DNA from: Undaria pinnatifida | Taxonomy: Eukaryota > Sar > Phaeophyceae > Laminariales > Alariaceae | Length of the DNA: 64,000 nt | NCBI GenBank assembly: GCA_012845835.1 | Contig: JABAKD010000021.1 | Coordinates: 14,981,257 to 15,045,256 of the forward strand | Reading direction: 5' to 3' | Shown: in pieces, positions 1 through 12,153 of the stretch | Layout: every line of letters starts with the position of its first letter | Position numbering within the stretch: position 1 is the stretch's first letter | Made by a program: the position numbers and the translations under genes | The notes under the pieces: generated by a model | Database searches by the model: none | Told to the model about the DNA's origin: nothing | The model's input: the letters and a program-made list of their open reading frames with translations, nothing else

Positions 1-1530
1 TTGGAACGTGAAACAAGTTGGCATGGACCACGTGGTCGAGAGGAATCGATATCCGGTATCACAAAACAAAATTGGCGAAAAATGGCCGTTTTCGAAAAAA
101 ATTAACCCCGAAATTACCCCGGAAAGGCACGAAATTTCCCCGAAACGACACACAATTGCCCCGAAACCATTGGAAGGTGCTCTGCTGCACGTGGAGAGCA
201 GTCAAACTCGTGCTTTCGCCTTTTGTGGCGCGAGGTGTGTGTATATGAAGGTGCTGCTTGGTCTCGCGTGTGTGTATTGCTTGGGGGTGGGGACCCCGAA
301 CTTTTGACGCGCGATATCTCGTTCAAAAAAAAAAATTGGAGGAAAAAAAAACAACGGCCATGGTTGCAGGTCCGATTCTAGCGTTGGGCTGCGAAAGCAA
401 CTGAGTTAAATCGACACACGACGCGTATGAAAATACGTGCAAGTGTGGTGAGCTAAAGCTTTATTTTTCCCCATCCGCCGGAGGATAAAAAAAAAAAAAA
501 AAAACGTCCGAATCCTTGCCGAATCCGTCGAGTTTTTCGAAATCGTATGGTGCAAAAGTCTGATAAAAACTGTACCCTGAACGCCAGCTGGGAACGGTTT
601 TTTGCCCTTTATTCCATTAAAAAACTCTATGGAAAAAAAATGTTGGGCTTGGTTGCCGTGAGCGCCTCGACGAGATACGCACGAAAACGTTGTAAAAAAA
701 AATCGGACCCTACAATCGTCCAAATAAAACTATCCAAACACCCAAAAGATCGCAGAATCACGATTTTCTCGCAAACCAAAAAAAAAAAAAAAAATGCTCC
801 ATGCAAATGATTCCCCTCAAACAGGGCTTTCCTACCAGCTACTCGAGTATATCGTATGTCACGAGGGGGTACGTCAGTCACTCGGAATTAATTCCCAAGT
901 GGGTTTGACAAATCGAAATAAAAATGTCCCGGATGGACTACAAGTATACAAGTATTAACTGTTGTTCTACGAACAACGTGTCATATGACACAATGGGTGC
1001 AAAATAAACGTGCGCGTACGTACGTATTCGAACAATTTTTTGTATTTGATTTTGTTCGTAGGCACGTTTTATGTCGAATTTAGTCTAGGAGCGGCTACCT
1101 TATTATTTTTTCACCGTTTTTATATTGATTTCAGTGTGGAAAAATATGTTGAAATTTGTGGAGGGATTTCTTTTTTACAGTAGGGTACTGTGTACTGGAG
1201 ATGTTGGTTTTGAAGTTAATGTTGGGGCGGCCCCGAAGAACACGAAGAAGGCGAAGAAATCAAGTATCGCATAGGAAGCCGCCGCGAAGGTTCTCCGAGA
1301 GGAGGGTTTAGGCAGGCGTGTTCCGGGTGGGAGCGCTGAGAGCGAAGCAGGTCCTTACAATCCAGTGATTCCAAGAAAATTATATTGCCGAGATATTTGT
1401 AAGTATGTCTATATCTCTAGTATCCAGCAGCAACAGATGTACCTGGTTTGGTACCAAGTACTGCGATATATGGGTAGTATTATACCGAGATACCCAGTAT
1501 TTTTACTCCCTGTTGTACAGCAAGCAGTAG
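1..1530. other. Gene-free leading stretch
   Basis: I see no supportable gene here. The sequence is A/T-rich with several A homopolymers (about 485-504, 779-794). Short frames in it have no recognisable domains or splice-site-flanked exon structure. Confidence 0.5.
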
Positions 1531-1667
1531 TGTTGTTGTTATTGTTGTTGTTGTTGTTGTTGTCGTTGTTGCTGTTGCTGTTGCTGTTGCTGTTGCCGTT
1601 GATGTTGTTTCGCACGTGATCAAGTCTATGGTGACAACCCAGCCTCCAGTCACTCTGGAGTGGAAGA
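1531..1667 (+). repeat. (TTG)n-linked dispersed repeat, copy 1
   Basis: A (TTG/CTG)n microsatellite is followed by a unique tail containing 'GATCAAGTC' and 'CCAGTCACTCTGGAGTGGA'. The same microsatellite-plus-tail arrangement recurs at 41391-41496, 45511-45590 and, inverted, at 45954-46049. The fixed association suggests a small mobile element with a microsatellite end; its class is unknown. Confidence 0.7.
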
Positions 1668-1904
1668 TCGTACTGTACTCGTACGTGATACTTGTACCGG
1701 TATACAAGGGCTTCGCTCGCGGGCGGCTGGACGCCGCCCGCTACGCTCGCGGAAGGAGGAATGGACATTCAGTAGAAAGGCGGAAAAGAAGCACAAATGG
1801 CGCAACTGGCGACTTGAAAATGCCAAGAGGTCCATATATAGTACAACAGTGAAGGATGGAGACCATTATGATTATGAGTTTGTTATTATAATCGATTATC
1901 CCCG

Positions 1905-3875
1905 TCCATGATGGACACGCCGGAGGACTTGATCGTCATGTATGTGCTTTAACCTGTCAGGTAGCACCTGCACACTTATTAATAGCTTACACATATTAAT
2001 GGCTTTGTCTAAGTCCATCAATATCGCAGTGTAAAACACCAGGCATGTGCTTGTCAAGGACAGAGACAGCACAGCAGGTAGTTAGTCTAGACCTACAGGT
2101 AGTTAGTCTAAAACTACAACTTAAACATACATGTAACAAAGCATGTATGTCGGTGCAGTGCCCAAAAACACATGTTGGCAACAAAGAACTGAAGGCACAC
2201 ACTGCAAACAAAAGAACATGCCTATTCCACCAACCAAAAAGCTAAGATACCCCCGCCCGCGTTGACATACTCAACACCCCCGCCCGCCCAGTCCATCATG
2301 GAAACCTCGGAGGGCTTGCTTGGTATATCCTTACACCTCTCAGGTAGGACCTCTACACTTATTAATAGCTCTCTCTAAGTCGACTATGAGTAATTTATTA
2401 CTATTGCAGTGCATAAACAATAGGCACGCGTTTGTCAAGGATATAGTTGGTGTAAAACAACTTACGACATATTTTTGGGCACTGCGCCGAAAAAGATGTT
2501 GCAAATAGAAACTGAACGCACACATCGTAAGCATGTAAAGTACATGCGTACTCCCAAGAACCAAGAGCATGCATTCAGGCGTACTGCTCAAAACACGATG
2601 CTGGTCAATACCTACTTCTATATAGGCGAAGCCCAAAAAAAGAAAAAAGAAAGCAGCTTGTACTGGTATGTACAAAATGCTAACATACCCCCGCCCGCCC
2701 AGTCCACGAGGGATACCTCGGAGGATTTGCTTGACATGGTCAAACTTTCTACGGGAAGGGACCTAATCTATATAGGCAAAGCCCAAAAAAACAAAAAAAG
2801 AAAGCAGCTTGTAGTGGTATGTACAAAATACCCGCCCGCCTAGTCCACGAGGGATACCTCGGAGGATTTGCTTGACATGGTCAAACTTTCTACGGGAAGG
2901 GACCTAATTTTAAAGAAGAGAAAACGGAAAAACTGGACGCGGAAACACAAACGAAAAGAAAGAAATACACCATGTTGACATACCCCCAATAAAGCACCAA
3001 TCAAAAAGCTAAGATACCCCCGCCCGTGTTGACATACTCAACACCCCCGCCCGCCCAGTCCATCATGGACACCTCGGAGGGCTTGCTTGGTATATCCTTA
3101 CACCTCTGAGCTAGGACCTTGTCAAGGATATAGTTGGTGTAAAACAACTTACGACATATTTTTGGGCACTGCGCCGCAAAAGATGTTGGAAATAGAAACT
3201 GAACGCACACATCGTAAGCATGTAAAGTACATGCGTACTCCCAAGAACCAAGAGCATGCATTCAGGCGTACTGCTCAAAACATGATGCAGGTCAATACCT
3301 ACTTCTATATAGGCGAAGCCCAAAAAAAGAAAAAAGAAAGCAGCTTGTACTGGTATGTACAAAATGCTAACATACCCCCGCCCGCCCAGTCCACGAGGGA
3401 TACCTCGGAGGATTTGCTTGACATGGTCAAACTTTCTACGGGAAGGGACCTAATTTTAAAGAAGAGAAAACGGAAAAACTGGACGTAGAAACACAAACGA
3501 AAAGAAAGAAATACACCATTACGTACTTAAGGAAGCAATAGGAAAAGGGCGAAGAAGACGAAGAGCTTGCATTTAGGCGTACAGCTCAAAACACGATGGC
3601 GGTCAATACCTACTTCTATATAGGCGAAGCTCAAAAAAATACATGCTCGAAAAAAAGAAAGAACCTTGGTATGTACAAAATGCTAAAATACCCCGGCCCG
3701 CCCAGTGCACGAGGGACACCTCGGAGGATTTGCTTGGCATGGGCAAACTTTCTACGGGAAGGGACCTAATTTTAAAGAAGAGAAAACGGTAAAACTGGAT
3801 GTAGAAACATAAACCAAAAGCAAGAAACACACCATTACGTACTTAAGGAGCAAATAGGAAAAGGGCGAAGAGGCC
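1905..3875. repeat. Complex direct-repeat array
   Basis: Irregular direct repeats share a core 'CCGCCCGCCCAGTCCA' followed by 'ACCTCGGAGG' and 'TTGCTTG'. Cores lie near 2290, 2700, 2840, 3050, 3390 and 3700, with a diverged one at 1905. A longer block (2571-2770, 3261-3460, 3571-3780) repeats almost exactly. The last unit loses similarity at about 3875, just after a segment that also occurs at 3520-3560. That break may be the left junction of the Helitron insertion. No coding potential beyond short shadow frames. Confidence 0.75.
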
Positions 3876-4161
3876 CTGGTAAAGCCCCCATGACACGTCG
3901 CCGCATCTCTTCCCCGGCGGTAAGGTCATCATGGTGAGTTGAGCCTGCAGGCGCATAAATGTTGTCGTCTTTTTTTGAAAAGAAGGCAGAAAGCCAGGTC
4001 GACGGCGCGGGCTCCACAAACGTCGGGAGACATGCTTCATTTGGAGGGTCACCGGGCCGAAGGGCGCGGAGGCCGGCTGCAAGACGTTGGTAAGGACGCC
4101 GGCGTAAAGGAGGTGGTGGGATTTGGCAGGAGGAAGATAAGAACAAAGAGGAATTGAGGGA

Positions 4162-7100
4162 TTAAGTGTTGTAACGTAGAGATACATAGTGCGAGGAAGA
4201 GGGGAAATACATGACATTGCACGTGTTGTGGCTTGGAGGAGGGGGATATAGTTGGCCTTGCGGAGTGTAAATGGTAATTGAAATGAAGAGGTTGTAGGTA
4301 AACTGTGCGGCAACGATTTCCAGGTACCCGGCATAGGCGTGAGGGTTGGCCATGAGTTGAAGATATTGAGGAGCAGATGAATACAATGTTGGAGGGCAAC
4401 CAAGTATTTGCACTGGTTCGATGCCAATGCCAACAGAAATTGCGTCGTGGAAAGATAACTCAGAATTGGGAAGTGTGACGTGCAGGTGTTCATTCATGTA
4501 TTGGAGGATGCTGACGCGAACAGAATAATGCTGTTCAGGGTTGCCGAAAACTTTTCGTGATATGCATCGCAACAGGCAAGCTCCATCTCCTATTTCGTCA
4601 ATTATGGTCCAGTTCATGCTGGGAGGCGGACGCGGAGGAGGAAGAGAGGGACGAGGCGGTAGGTTGTTGCCAGTTGCTGCTACTATGAAAGGAGAGTAGA
4701 CGACATTAGGAGCGTGGGCGACGTCGTTGGCTATATGAGAAGAGGGCAGGAGGCACATGATGGAGTGTCTGTTCTTGATACGACTAAGAGCAACGTAGAG
4801 CTGGCCATGAGCGAAAATGTCATGACGTAAATCAAGCCCGATGCGTGACAGGGTTTGGCCTTGGGATTTGTTTATAGTCAATGAGTAGGCAAGGCGAAGA
4901 GGGAACTGCACACGACTGAAAGTAATGCCTTGTCGACCAACTTGGGCGTGGAAGTTAATTCGCGGCACAAGGACGATAGGTCGAAGAGGGGTGAGGAGCT
5001 GCATCTGTATGACACGAGAATTGGGTGTAACTCCCAATAAGACGCCCTTCTGTCCGTTAACGAGACCCTCTCCGAAATTCAAGTTTCTTGTAAGCATGGC
5101 GAGGTCGTTAGAACGAAGCTGAAGTTCGTGAGGTGGAACGCCCTGGACGTTGATGAGGTTCAGGTGTTCCGGGGCTGCAAAAGCAGTATAGGGGTTGGAT
5201 TCATCTGTGATAAGTTGATCCGAACTGAAGAATGATATTGCGTGTCGAGAACGTCTTTCGGCTATGTCTTTGTTTGCCGCGTCAATAGCGGTGTTGGTTG
5301 TAGCAAGGATGGCACGATCGTGCATGAGGTGTGTCGCTTCGTTCAAGTCAGGGTACACGAAGTTAACGAGGTCTTCAAATTCCGTTGTATGCTTGAGAGT
5401 GAAATGGTCAGTTGTAGAATGATCGTTGGTGTTGGACAGGGGAACCACATCGCCGTTGGACATGTGCACGACAGGCTGCGTGTCTTCTCCGACGGCACGT
5501 ACGAAGGAGGCGTACTGTGCGTCTTCTTTGTCACGTTGGGAGGCGGTAAGCCGTAGACGGGTAATGCTCTTCCAGAGGAAACTAGAGATGACGGCGGCTT
5601 CGACGGTGTCTGATGCGGAACCATACTTAACAACAGGACCGACTTGCCTCCAATCGCCACTAAATAGTATAGTCTTACCACCAAAAAGTTGATCGCTACA
5701 CATGAGGTCTTGTAATGTAGAGTTCAAGGCTTCTACGCAAAATTTATGTGTCATGGGGAGTTCGTCCCATATAATTAGGTCACAGCTACGGATGAGTTCT
5801 GCGCGTTGCGATTCGCCGCGAATATTGCAGCAAGCTCCTCGCACGACATTTTCATCAAGCGGTAGTTTAAACATGGAGTGGGCAGTCCAGCCGCCTGGGA
5901 GTTGAAGGGCCGCAATTCCAGTTGAAGCGACCGTTAGAACGACGCATCCATTCCCGCGTAAACGTGCTGCTATAACTTTTTCGGTAAATGTTTTCCCGGT
6001 GCCAGCAGGACTATCAGCCATGAAAGCACCAGGATTGTTTGAAGTAACGGAGTCGATGATGGTGGAGTAGATTGCTCGTTGTTCTAGAGTGAGAAGGATT
6101 TCGTTTTCGTCGGCGTACGTGGTTTGTTGTACGCGATCGAAAGCAGCTCTTGCGCGTTGGAGCTCAGTTAGTTGATGAATGGCCGGAGGAAGGTTTACTT
6201 CTACATTATCTTTTCCGTGCAACTGCAATTTAATATCTATTTCGCGCAAGGCTTGAGCGAGGGCCTGTGATCTTGTCATAGACATGCGCAAGTCCGCTAT
6301 TAGATCTTCTTGAAAGTCGCGCCATAACTTAGGAGCGGGTCCACCATCAAGAATGAGCGTTACTAGTAAACCTCGCAGTAAGTCAGCGGTTTGGAACAAA
6401 ACAGCTTCTTCCATACAAATGAAGTATTCCTGATCACCGGTGACGAGGCCTCGAGCACGAGCAGCATCGTGAAAAGTAGGATAGACAGCGGACGGTCCAT
6501 TTTCAGGGTGCACGGTGCGCAATTCTGCAAAGGTTCTTGCTGGGATCTTATGAAGAAGAAGTCGAAGATAGAAAACATCGCCAACAGCAGGGCTTTTAAA
6601 ATGGATGCGGCATACGTGCTCTGTAGTCCTGAGGGAAACCGTGTTTCCATACTGGTCGAGCCATTTTCCCGGGGGAGCAGAAGTAGGGATGGGATCATTT
6701 TTTTTCTTTTTAGTTACAATGTAAGTTTCGAAGTAGGTAAGCAAGGTAAGCGCGGTGAAGCGTGCCGCTGTTGGACGTTTAAGGTAACGCATAAGGTCCG
6801 AGGTAGAGTGCAGAGCAATAGCGGCGCATTCTTCGGCTGAGGCTTCGGAAGGGTAAAGGACGTTGTTTTCATCCTCAAGGTGAGCATGTATTCGGGTAAC
6901 TGTGGGGAAACGGCTATGTGAATCAAAGCCTAGCATTCTCCAAGTAGCTTCTGTGGCTGAAATATAACGTGTAGTTCGGTACATTTCGATTTCACTTTTA
7001 ATTCCAGCGATCCTGGCTTTGGCGAAGTCGTTGCCTTTAGCAATGTATTTGTATAGGTATTTTGCACATGAAGCAGCAGTTACAACATCAGTGCACACGT

Positions 7101-9174
7101 GGCAATCTAGAAGCAGAAGTAGATAAGGATTATAAGGCACGACCCACTGGTTGCCAACGGGAACATCAACCCAGGAGTTGCCGACTTTATTTCGAATGGT
7201 GGGATTGTCGCCATTTCTTGTTCGACAGTATTCTGCGCGACCACTACGTTCATTGAGTGTGGCTGTTGTTCTGAACGGTTGCGGGTAATACTTGTTGCAA
7301 GACTTTGTGTTTGTATCACGGTTTGTTTGCATGCATGGGGCGTTGACGTTGTGGTGGCCGCAAGGCTTATGGATCATATACTTGAGAACCATTTCGCGCA
7401 ACTTTCCGCCCGCGATGGACGCATCGGGTAACTGTGCCCATACCCAAGAGTCCATTTGGTTGAGAACATCAGGACCTGCGTTTTTGAACTTAACGATAAC
7501 ATGGGCATGGGGAAGGCCTCTTTTTTGATACTCAATGACAGACATATGATAATCGTAAGGTCCAAAGACGTTGCCGCTCTTGAGAGGAGACATAAGAGCA
7601 GCAAGTTTGAGTTTGAATACTCTGCAGCAGAGGTCTGGACGATCCGAAGCTTGTTGCCCTGGTAGGAGATTTTGCACAATTTCAGGCCAAAGCGGGTTGC
7701 AGGTCATTGTAATCATGAGGTGTGGTTTCCCTTTTCTGTTGACAACGGCCAGAGCGTCTTCAGTGTCATGTTTACGCTTGGCAGGGGAACCATGAAATGA
7801 AATAGGAAGAAGTTGGCCAGGTTTTTCCGTGCTGCTAGTTTGTGAAATAGAACGAGCAGTAGCTAATCGCTTTTGGAATGGTTCCGATTCAATGAAGGTA
7901 AGCTGGTTTTCTTCGCTTCGAGAAAGGCTGTCTGTAATCCACTCCTGGGCGATACGACTATTTCTTTGGAAAACACGTTCACAAAGAATGCGTTGTCTGC
8001 AATAGAAAGGAAGAGTAACATGTGAATCGCCGGCAACGTTCATGGTCCGAGATCTCTTAGGAGGATTCTCATCAGGATGGCCAGGGCTCCATCCAGCTTC
8101 ACCATGCATAAAAAGTAGAGGGTACTGGAGTGTTTCGTATGCAGGTGACCAAAGAGGGAGGAATCGAGGTCGGGAATCCGGACTATTTTTGGGGTAAGTT
8201 ATTACGGTTCGTTTGGTAATGTCTTCTTCACCTGATGTGTAAAGGATAGCCGCGATTTCTGGACCCGTAACTTCTTGGCCGAGGACGTTACCGTCGTTGA
8301 CCCTGCTAGCTTCGGCGAAGGAAATAAAGGCGGGTTCGGAACTAACGGCCTGGGAATTAATAACATCGTCGACAGCAGCACGATATTGCCGAGCCCATGA
8401 AACATTTTCGTACACGTGGTTGCGCAAGGTTTCCGCGAGGCTGAGGTCGACGCCTACACGTTCGGCCTGGTCAACTAATTCTGAGTCGTAGATATAGAAT
8501 CTCGCGCTATTGTGAACTTTCATGTTTTCATATTGTTCTTGTAAGTCGAAGATACGATGATACGCTTTCCCATGTAAAGTGAGCATAGACGGAGGCTTGG
8601 GATTTGTCCAAGTCCTATTGTCACAACCACCCGCGCCAAGCGCTGTGAAAGAGAAAAGACCGTTGTATTTGCGTTGATAGTAGCTAAACTCTTTTGAACT
8701 AAAGAGGCGCCAAATGTGATCATTAACAGGGCGAAGACGCGGAATAACTGCGGCACCTGATTTGCAACAATTGAGGGTCCTTTCTTCCCTCCAGAGTTGT
8801 GCGCCACAATGCGTGCATGTAATATTGTTATGGTCGTGTAAGACGGGAAACCGAAAGGAGGTTGTTTCAGGAATGTGCAAATTACGGTCGTTGAACGCGT
8901 AAACGCCAAAAGGGCGGCTCGTGTTTGCGCTAGATGATTGACGATTACGCAAACTGGAGAAATGACTGCGCATTGCGTTAGGATCGTGCGAATTGGAACT
9001 GGCAGCAACCCTTCGGGTGACAGTTAAGAGATGACGTCGAAGAGCACGACGACGGCGAACTATTTGGCCGGTATCAGGCGTACGCCTACTTGCCAAGATG
9101 GCCGTCCGCAGATTGCGGTGAAGACGGGCTCGAAGCCGAACTTCTGAATTATTGCTTGAATCTGACATTTTCAA
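4162..9174 (-). CDS. Helitron Rep/PIF1-like helicase with C-terminal OTU domain
   Basis: A single uninterrupted 1670-codon frame encodes a rolling-circle transposase. Near residue 118 is a Cys-rich finger (CTHCGAQLW, then CC). The Rep region follows: MTCNPLWPEI near 485, the HUH metal site GLPHAHVIV near 553, and the two-tyrosine motif CAKYLYKYIAKG near 700. A PIF1-type helicase begins near residue 1050, with Walker A AGTGKT, then IIWDELPM, FSGDWRQVGPVV and INKSQGQTL near 1437. From about 1518 to the end is an OTU-like cysteine protease domain (GDGACLLRC with the presumed catalytic Cys; SSHYVSLRYN with the presumed His). Rep plus helicase defines Helitrons, and OTU fusions are known in some of them. 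The intact frame suggests recent activity. I could not place the TC and CTRR termini. The OTU domain resembles the free-standing OTU genes at 17-18.5 kb. Confidence 0.95.
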   Translation of the reverse strand: MKMSDSSNNSEVRLRARLHRNLRTAILASRRTPDTGQIVRRRRALRRHLLTVTRRVAASSNSHDPNAMRSHFSSLRNRQSSSANTSRPFGVYAFNDRNLHIPETTSFRFPVLHDHNNITCTHCGAQLWREERTLNCCKSGAAVIPRLRPVNDHIWRLFSSKEFSYYQRKYNGLFSFTALGAGGCDNRTWTNPKPPSMLTLHGKAYHRIFDLQEQYENMKVHNSARFYIYDSELVDQAERVGVDLSLAETLRNHVYENVSWARQYRAAVDDVINSQAVSSEPAFISFAEASRVNDGNVLGQEVTGPEIAAILYTSGEEDITKRTVITYPKNSPDSRPRFLPLWSPAYETLQYPLLFMHGEAGWSPGHPDENPPKRSRTMNVAGDSHVTLPFYCRQRILCERVFQRNSRIAQEWITDSLSRSEENQLTFIESEPFQKRLATARSISQTSSTEKPGQLLPISFHGSPAKRKHDTEDALAVVNRKGKPHLMITMTCNPLWPEIVQNLLPGQQASDRPDLCCRVFKLKLAALMSPLKSGNVFGPYDYHMSVIEYQKRGLPHAHVIVKFKNAGPDVLNQMDSWVWAQLPDASIAGGKLREMVLKYMIHKPCGHHNVNAPCMQTNRDTNTKSCNKYYPQPFRTTATLNERSGRAEYCRTRNGDNPTIRNKVGNSWVDVPVGNQWVVPYNPYLLLLLDCHVCTDVVTAASCAKYLYKYIAKGNDFAKARIAGIKSEIEMYRTTRYISATEATWRMLGFDSHSRFPTVTRIHAHLEDENNVLYPSEASAEECAAIALHSTSDLMRYLKRPTAARFTALTLLTYFETYIVTKKKKNDPIPTSAPPGKWLDQYGNTVSLRTTEHVCRIHFKSPAVGDVFYLRLLLHKIPARTFAELRTVHPENGPSAVYPTFHDAARARGLVTGDQEYFICMEEAVLFQTADLLRGLLVTLILDGGPAPKLWRDFQEDLIADLRMSMTRSQALAQALREIDIKLQLHGKDNVEVNLPPAIHQLTELQRARAAFDRVQQTTYADENEILLTLEQRAIYSTIIDSVTSNNPGAFMADSPAGTGKTFTEKVIAARLRGNGCVVLTVASTGIAALQLPGGWTAHSMFKLPLDENVVRGACCNIRGESQRAELIRSCDLIIWDELPMTHKFCVEALNSTLQDLMCSDQLFGGKTILFSGDWRQVGPVVKYGSASDTVEAAVISSFLWKSITRLRLTASQRDKEDAQYASFVRAVGEDTQPVVHMSNGDVVPLSNTNDHSTTDHFTLKHTTEFEDLVNFVYPDLNEATHLMHDRAILATTNTAIDAANKDIAERRSRHAISFFSSDQLITDESNPYTAFAAPEHLNLINVQGVPPHELQLRSNDLAMLTRNLNFGEGLVNGQKGVLLGVTPNSRVIQMQLLTPLRPIVLVPRINFHAQVGRQGITFSRVQFPLRLAYSLTINKSQGQTLSRIGLDLRHDIFAHGQLYVALSRIKNRHSIMCLLPSSHIANDVAHAPNVVYSPFIVAATGNNLPPRPSLPPPRPPPSMNWTIIDEIGDGACLLRCISRKVFGNPEQHYSVRVSILQYMNEHLHVTLPNSELSFHDAISVGIGIEPVQILGCPPTLYSSAPQYLQLMANPHAYAGYLEIVAAQFTYNLFISITIYTPQGQLYPPPPSHNTCNVMYFPSSSHYVSLRYNT

Positions 9175-9245
9175 TGATGAGAGCTAGAGGCTCGAAGAGG
9201 GTAACTATAACCCGGTAGAAGGAAACGCACGCAGCACGATCACCT

Positions 9246-9761
9246 TTAAAATTCGTCGCCGAGGTCGGCAGGGATTGTTGCGCAGGCTTGCTTAGACTCC
9301 TCCTCAGCGGAGGTACCGAGAACCTTTCGCTCTTGTTTTTGGTCCACGATCTTGTGGATCTGTCCATAAACGTTGAAGCATAGCGGGAGGACGTCGATAA
9401 GTATGTATAAAAAAGTATTCGTACTTTTCTCTAACAGACGTCGTTACAGTCGGAACTATTTGAGCTCCTTCTTTCGTTGTCAGTAATAGTTGTGGTATTA
9501 CGCAATCCCCTAGTCTCGAGCAAGAGACATGGATGCCTCGAATATTAATAGGGAGTCGTGACTCACAGGTCGCAAGAGAGTAGAACGTACCTCAATGTCG
9601 AAGGCCCTTTTAGCGCAGTGATAATGGAAGGCGGGAGGGATCTCGAGCAAGTAGTCACCAGCCTTCTTCAGGAGAAGGTCACCGACCTTGATGTTGCCGG
9701 TGCACTTGGTATTAATGTCGTCGCCGACTTGTAGGCCCTCAGCGACTGCTTCGCCGGGCTT
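9246..9761 (-). CDS. Two 3'-terminal exons of an unrecognised gene (truncated or captured)
   Basis: The upstream exon (9761-9591, 57 codons) has a clean acceptor (TTTGCAG|AAG) and donor (GAG|GTACGT). It begins KPGEAVAEGLQVGDD and contains KVGDLLLKKAGDYLLEIP. The terminal exon (9359-9246) follows an acceptor GGACAG, begins IHKIVDQKQERKVLG and ends DLGDEF-stop. Both junctions are phase 0, so they join in frame into 94 residues. I do not recognise the family. No further 5' exon is visible, because repeats begin directly upstream. The fragment lies between those repeats and the Helitron ORF in the same orientation. This is the usual position for host exons captured by a Helitron, but a host gene truncated by insertion is equally possible. 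Confidence 0.55.
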
Positions 9762-9769
9762 CTGCAAAC

Positions 9770-11647
9770 GACAACAACGGATGGGAATACCTAGCGTTCA
9801 GTGAGTGTTTAAAATAGTAACGACACTTAATAATAGTAGCTGTCGTCGGTTCCCAAAGTTTGAAAGGAAGTCGCAACACTGTAATGAAAGCGGTCGTTTA
9901 TGGGCAAAGCTCTACCTGGTACCACAACGTTGCCAACACCTGTTGTACGTGTTGTACTGCGACTGGTGCTGATGGTATGATGCTGCTGTGTTTTTTATTA
10001 CTGACCACTTGTTCAACACCCGCTTACCCCGATGAGGAGATTGTAGTCGAATAATGAAGTGTGTTTGGTTGTACGTGCTTACCCTGATGACGTGACTGCC
10101 CTCCGTGACCACCCCGTACACGCGGTCATACATACAAAAGGTGTGTTTGGTTGATGACGGAACTTCTACATATCAACCTCGAGTGTACTGCGACTGGTGC
10201 TGATGGTATGATGCTGCTGTGTTTTTTATCAACAACGGATGGGAATACCTAGCGTTCAGTGAGTGTTTTAGTAACGACACTTAATAATAGTGGCTGTCGT
10301 CGGTTTCCAAAATTTGAAGGGAAGTCGCAACACTGTAATGAAAGCGGTCGTTTATGGGCAAAGCCCTACCTGGTACCACAACGTTGCCAACACCTGTTGT
10401 ACGTGTTGTACTGCGACTGGTGCTGATGGTATGATGCTGCTGTGTTTTTTATTACTGACCACTTGTTCAACACCCGCTTACCCCGATGAGGGGATTGTAG
10501 TCGAATAATGAAGTGTGTTTGGTTGTACGTGCTTACCCCGATGACGGGACTGCCCTCCGTGACCACCCCGTACACGTGGTCATTCATACAAAAGGTGTGT
10601 TTGGTTGCATGTACGAACTAATAAAAGTACCGCAAAGAAAAATAAATGACAGCACACAGCGTCACTGCATAGATCACTTGTACCGCCCTGGCTTACGTCG
10701 ATGACGGAACTTGCCCGTACTTGTACTCGTACATACAAAAAGTGTGTTTTTTTGATGACGGGACTTCCCCGTACTTGTACTTGTACATAAAAAAAGTGTG
10801 TTTTTTTGCACGCATGAAAAAGAAATCACAGCACACAGCGTAACTGCTTACGTCGAGGACGGGACTGCCCCGTACTTGTACTCGTACATACAAAAAGTGT
10901 GTTTTTTTGTACGCATGAAAAAGAAATCGCATCACACAGCGTAACTGCGTAGACGACTAGCATAACATTCTTACCCCGATGACGGGACTCCCCTCCGTGA
11001 CAACCCAGGCGAACTTGAGGTTGTTGAGGCTACGTCCCCGTACTTGTACTCGTACATACAAAAAGTGTGTTTTTTTGTACGCATGAAAAAGAAATCACAG
11101 CACACAGCGTAAAGCCCTACCTGGTACCACAACGTTGCCAACACCTGTTGTACGTGTTGTACTGCGACTGGTGCTGATGGTATGATGCTGCTGTGTTTTT
11201 TATTACTGACCACTTGTTCAACACCCGCTTACCCCGATGAGGGGATTGTAGTCGAATAATGAAGTGTGTTTGGTTGTACTTGTACCGCCCTGGCTTACGT
11301 CGATGACGGAACTTGCCCGTACTTGTACTCGTACATACAAAAAGTGTGTTTTTTTGATGACGGAACTTCCCCGTACTTGTACTTGTACATAAAAAAAGTG
11401 TGTTTTTTTGCACGCATGAAAAAGAAATCACAGCACACAGCGTAACTGCTTACGTCGAGGACGGAACTTCCCCGTACTTGTACTCGTACATACAAAAAGT
11501 GTGTTTTTTTGTACGCATGAAAAAGAAATCACAGCACACAGCGTAACTGCGTAGACGAGTAGCATAACATTCTTACCCCGATGACGGGACTCCCCTCCGT
11601 GACCACCCAGGCGAACTTGAGGTTGTTGAGGCTACGTCCCCGTACTT
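9770..11647. repeat. Nested direct-repeat region
   Basis: Two unit types alternate. Unit A, about 380 bp, occurs at about 9770-10153 and 10231-10606, with a partial copy at 11112-11280. Unit B carries 'AAAAAGTGTGTTTTTTTG' followed by 'TACGCATGAAAAAGAAATC' and recurs near 10790, 10890, 11062, 11395 and 11495. Unit B also occurs at the centre of the adjacent palindrome, in both orientations. No gene is supported. Confidence 0.8.
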
Positions 11648-12153
11648 GTAGAACTATATACCTAGACCTCGCCCCCTTCGGACGTCTCGCTCGGCATATC
11701 CTCCCCCCTCTCAGCCCTTCTCAGCCCGTAATTGCCGAAAAGAAAATTAGTTGCTGGGGAAAAGAACCGTCCCGAAGTTCCTTGCCTTCCCTGCGTTTTC
11801 TCGGCCCTTCTCAGCCCGTATTTGCCGAAAAGAAACCCTTGCCTTCCCTTTCTCGGCCCTTCTCAACCCTTCGAAAAATGAGTTGCTGAAAAAAAAAAAA
11901 GTTGCTGAAGTCAGCCTTTCGAAAAATGAGTTGCTGAAGATAAGTAGAACTTAAAATTTTATTTTTGAGGGATATACATCTTAGCTTTCTTTTGAGGGAA
12001 TTGCCGTTGACGGCTGCAATAGGAGGGAATTTTTTTAACTTGAAATTTGCCGGATCGGATTGAAGTTGATATTTGCCGGATCCGCGCAAGCTGCCGGATC
12101 GGCGCAAATTGAGATACATGCGCGCCATCACAACGACGACAGAACCGGCAGCT

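Larger units (their letters stand above)
4162..9761 (-). mobile_element. Autonomous Helitron (minimum extent)
   Basis: The extent covers the Rep/helicase ORF plus the two upstream exons on the same strand, which may be captured host sequence. The element probably continues left to about 3875, where the repeat array is interrupted. Neither the 5' TC end nor a 3' hairpin with CTRR was identified, so the boundaries are provisional. Confidence 0.55.
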
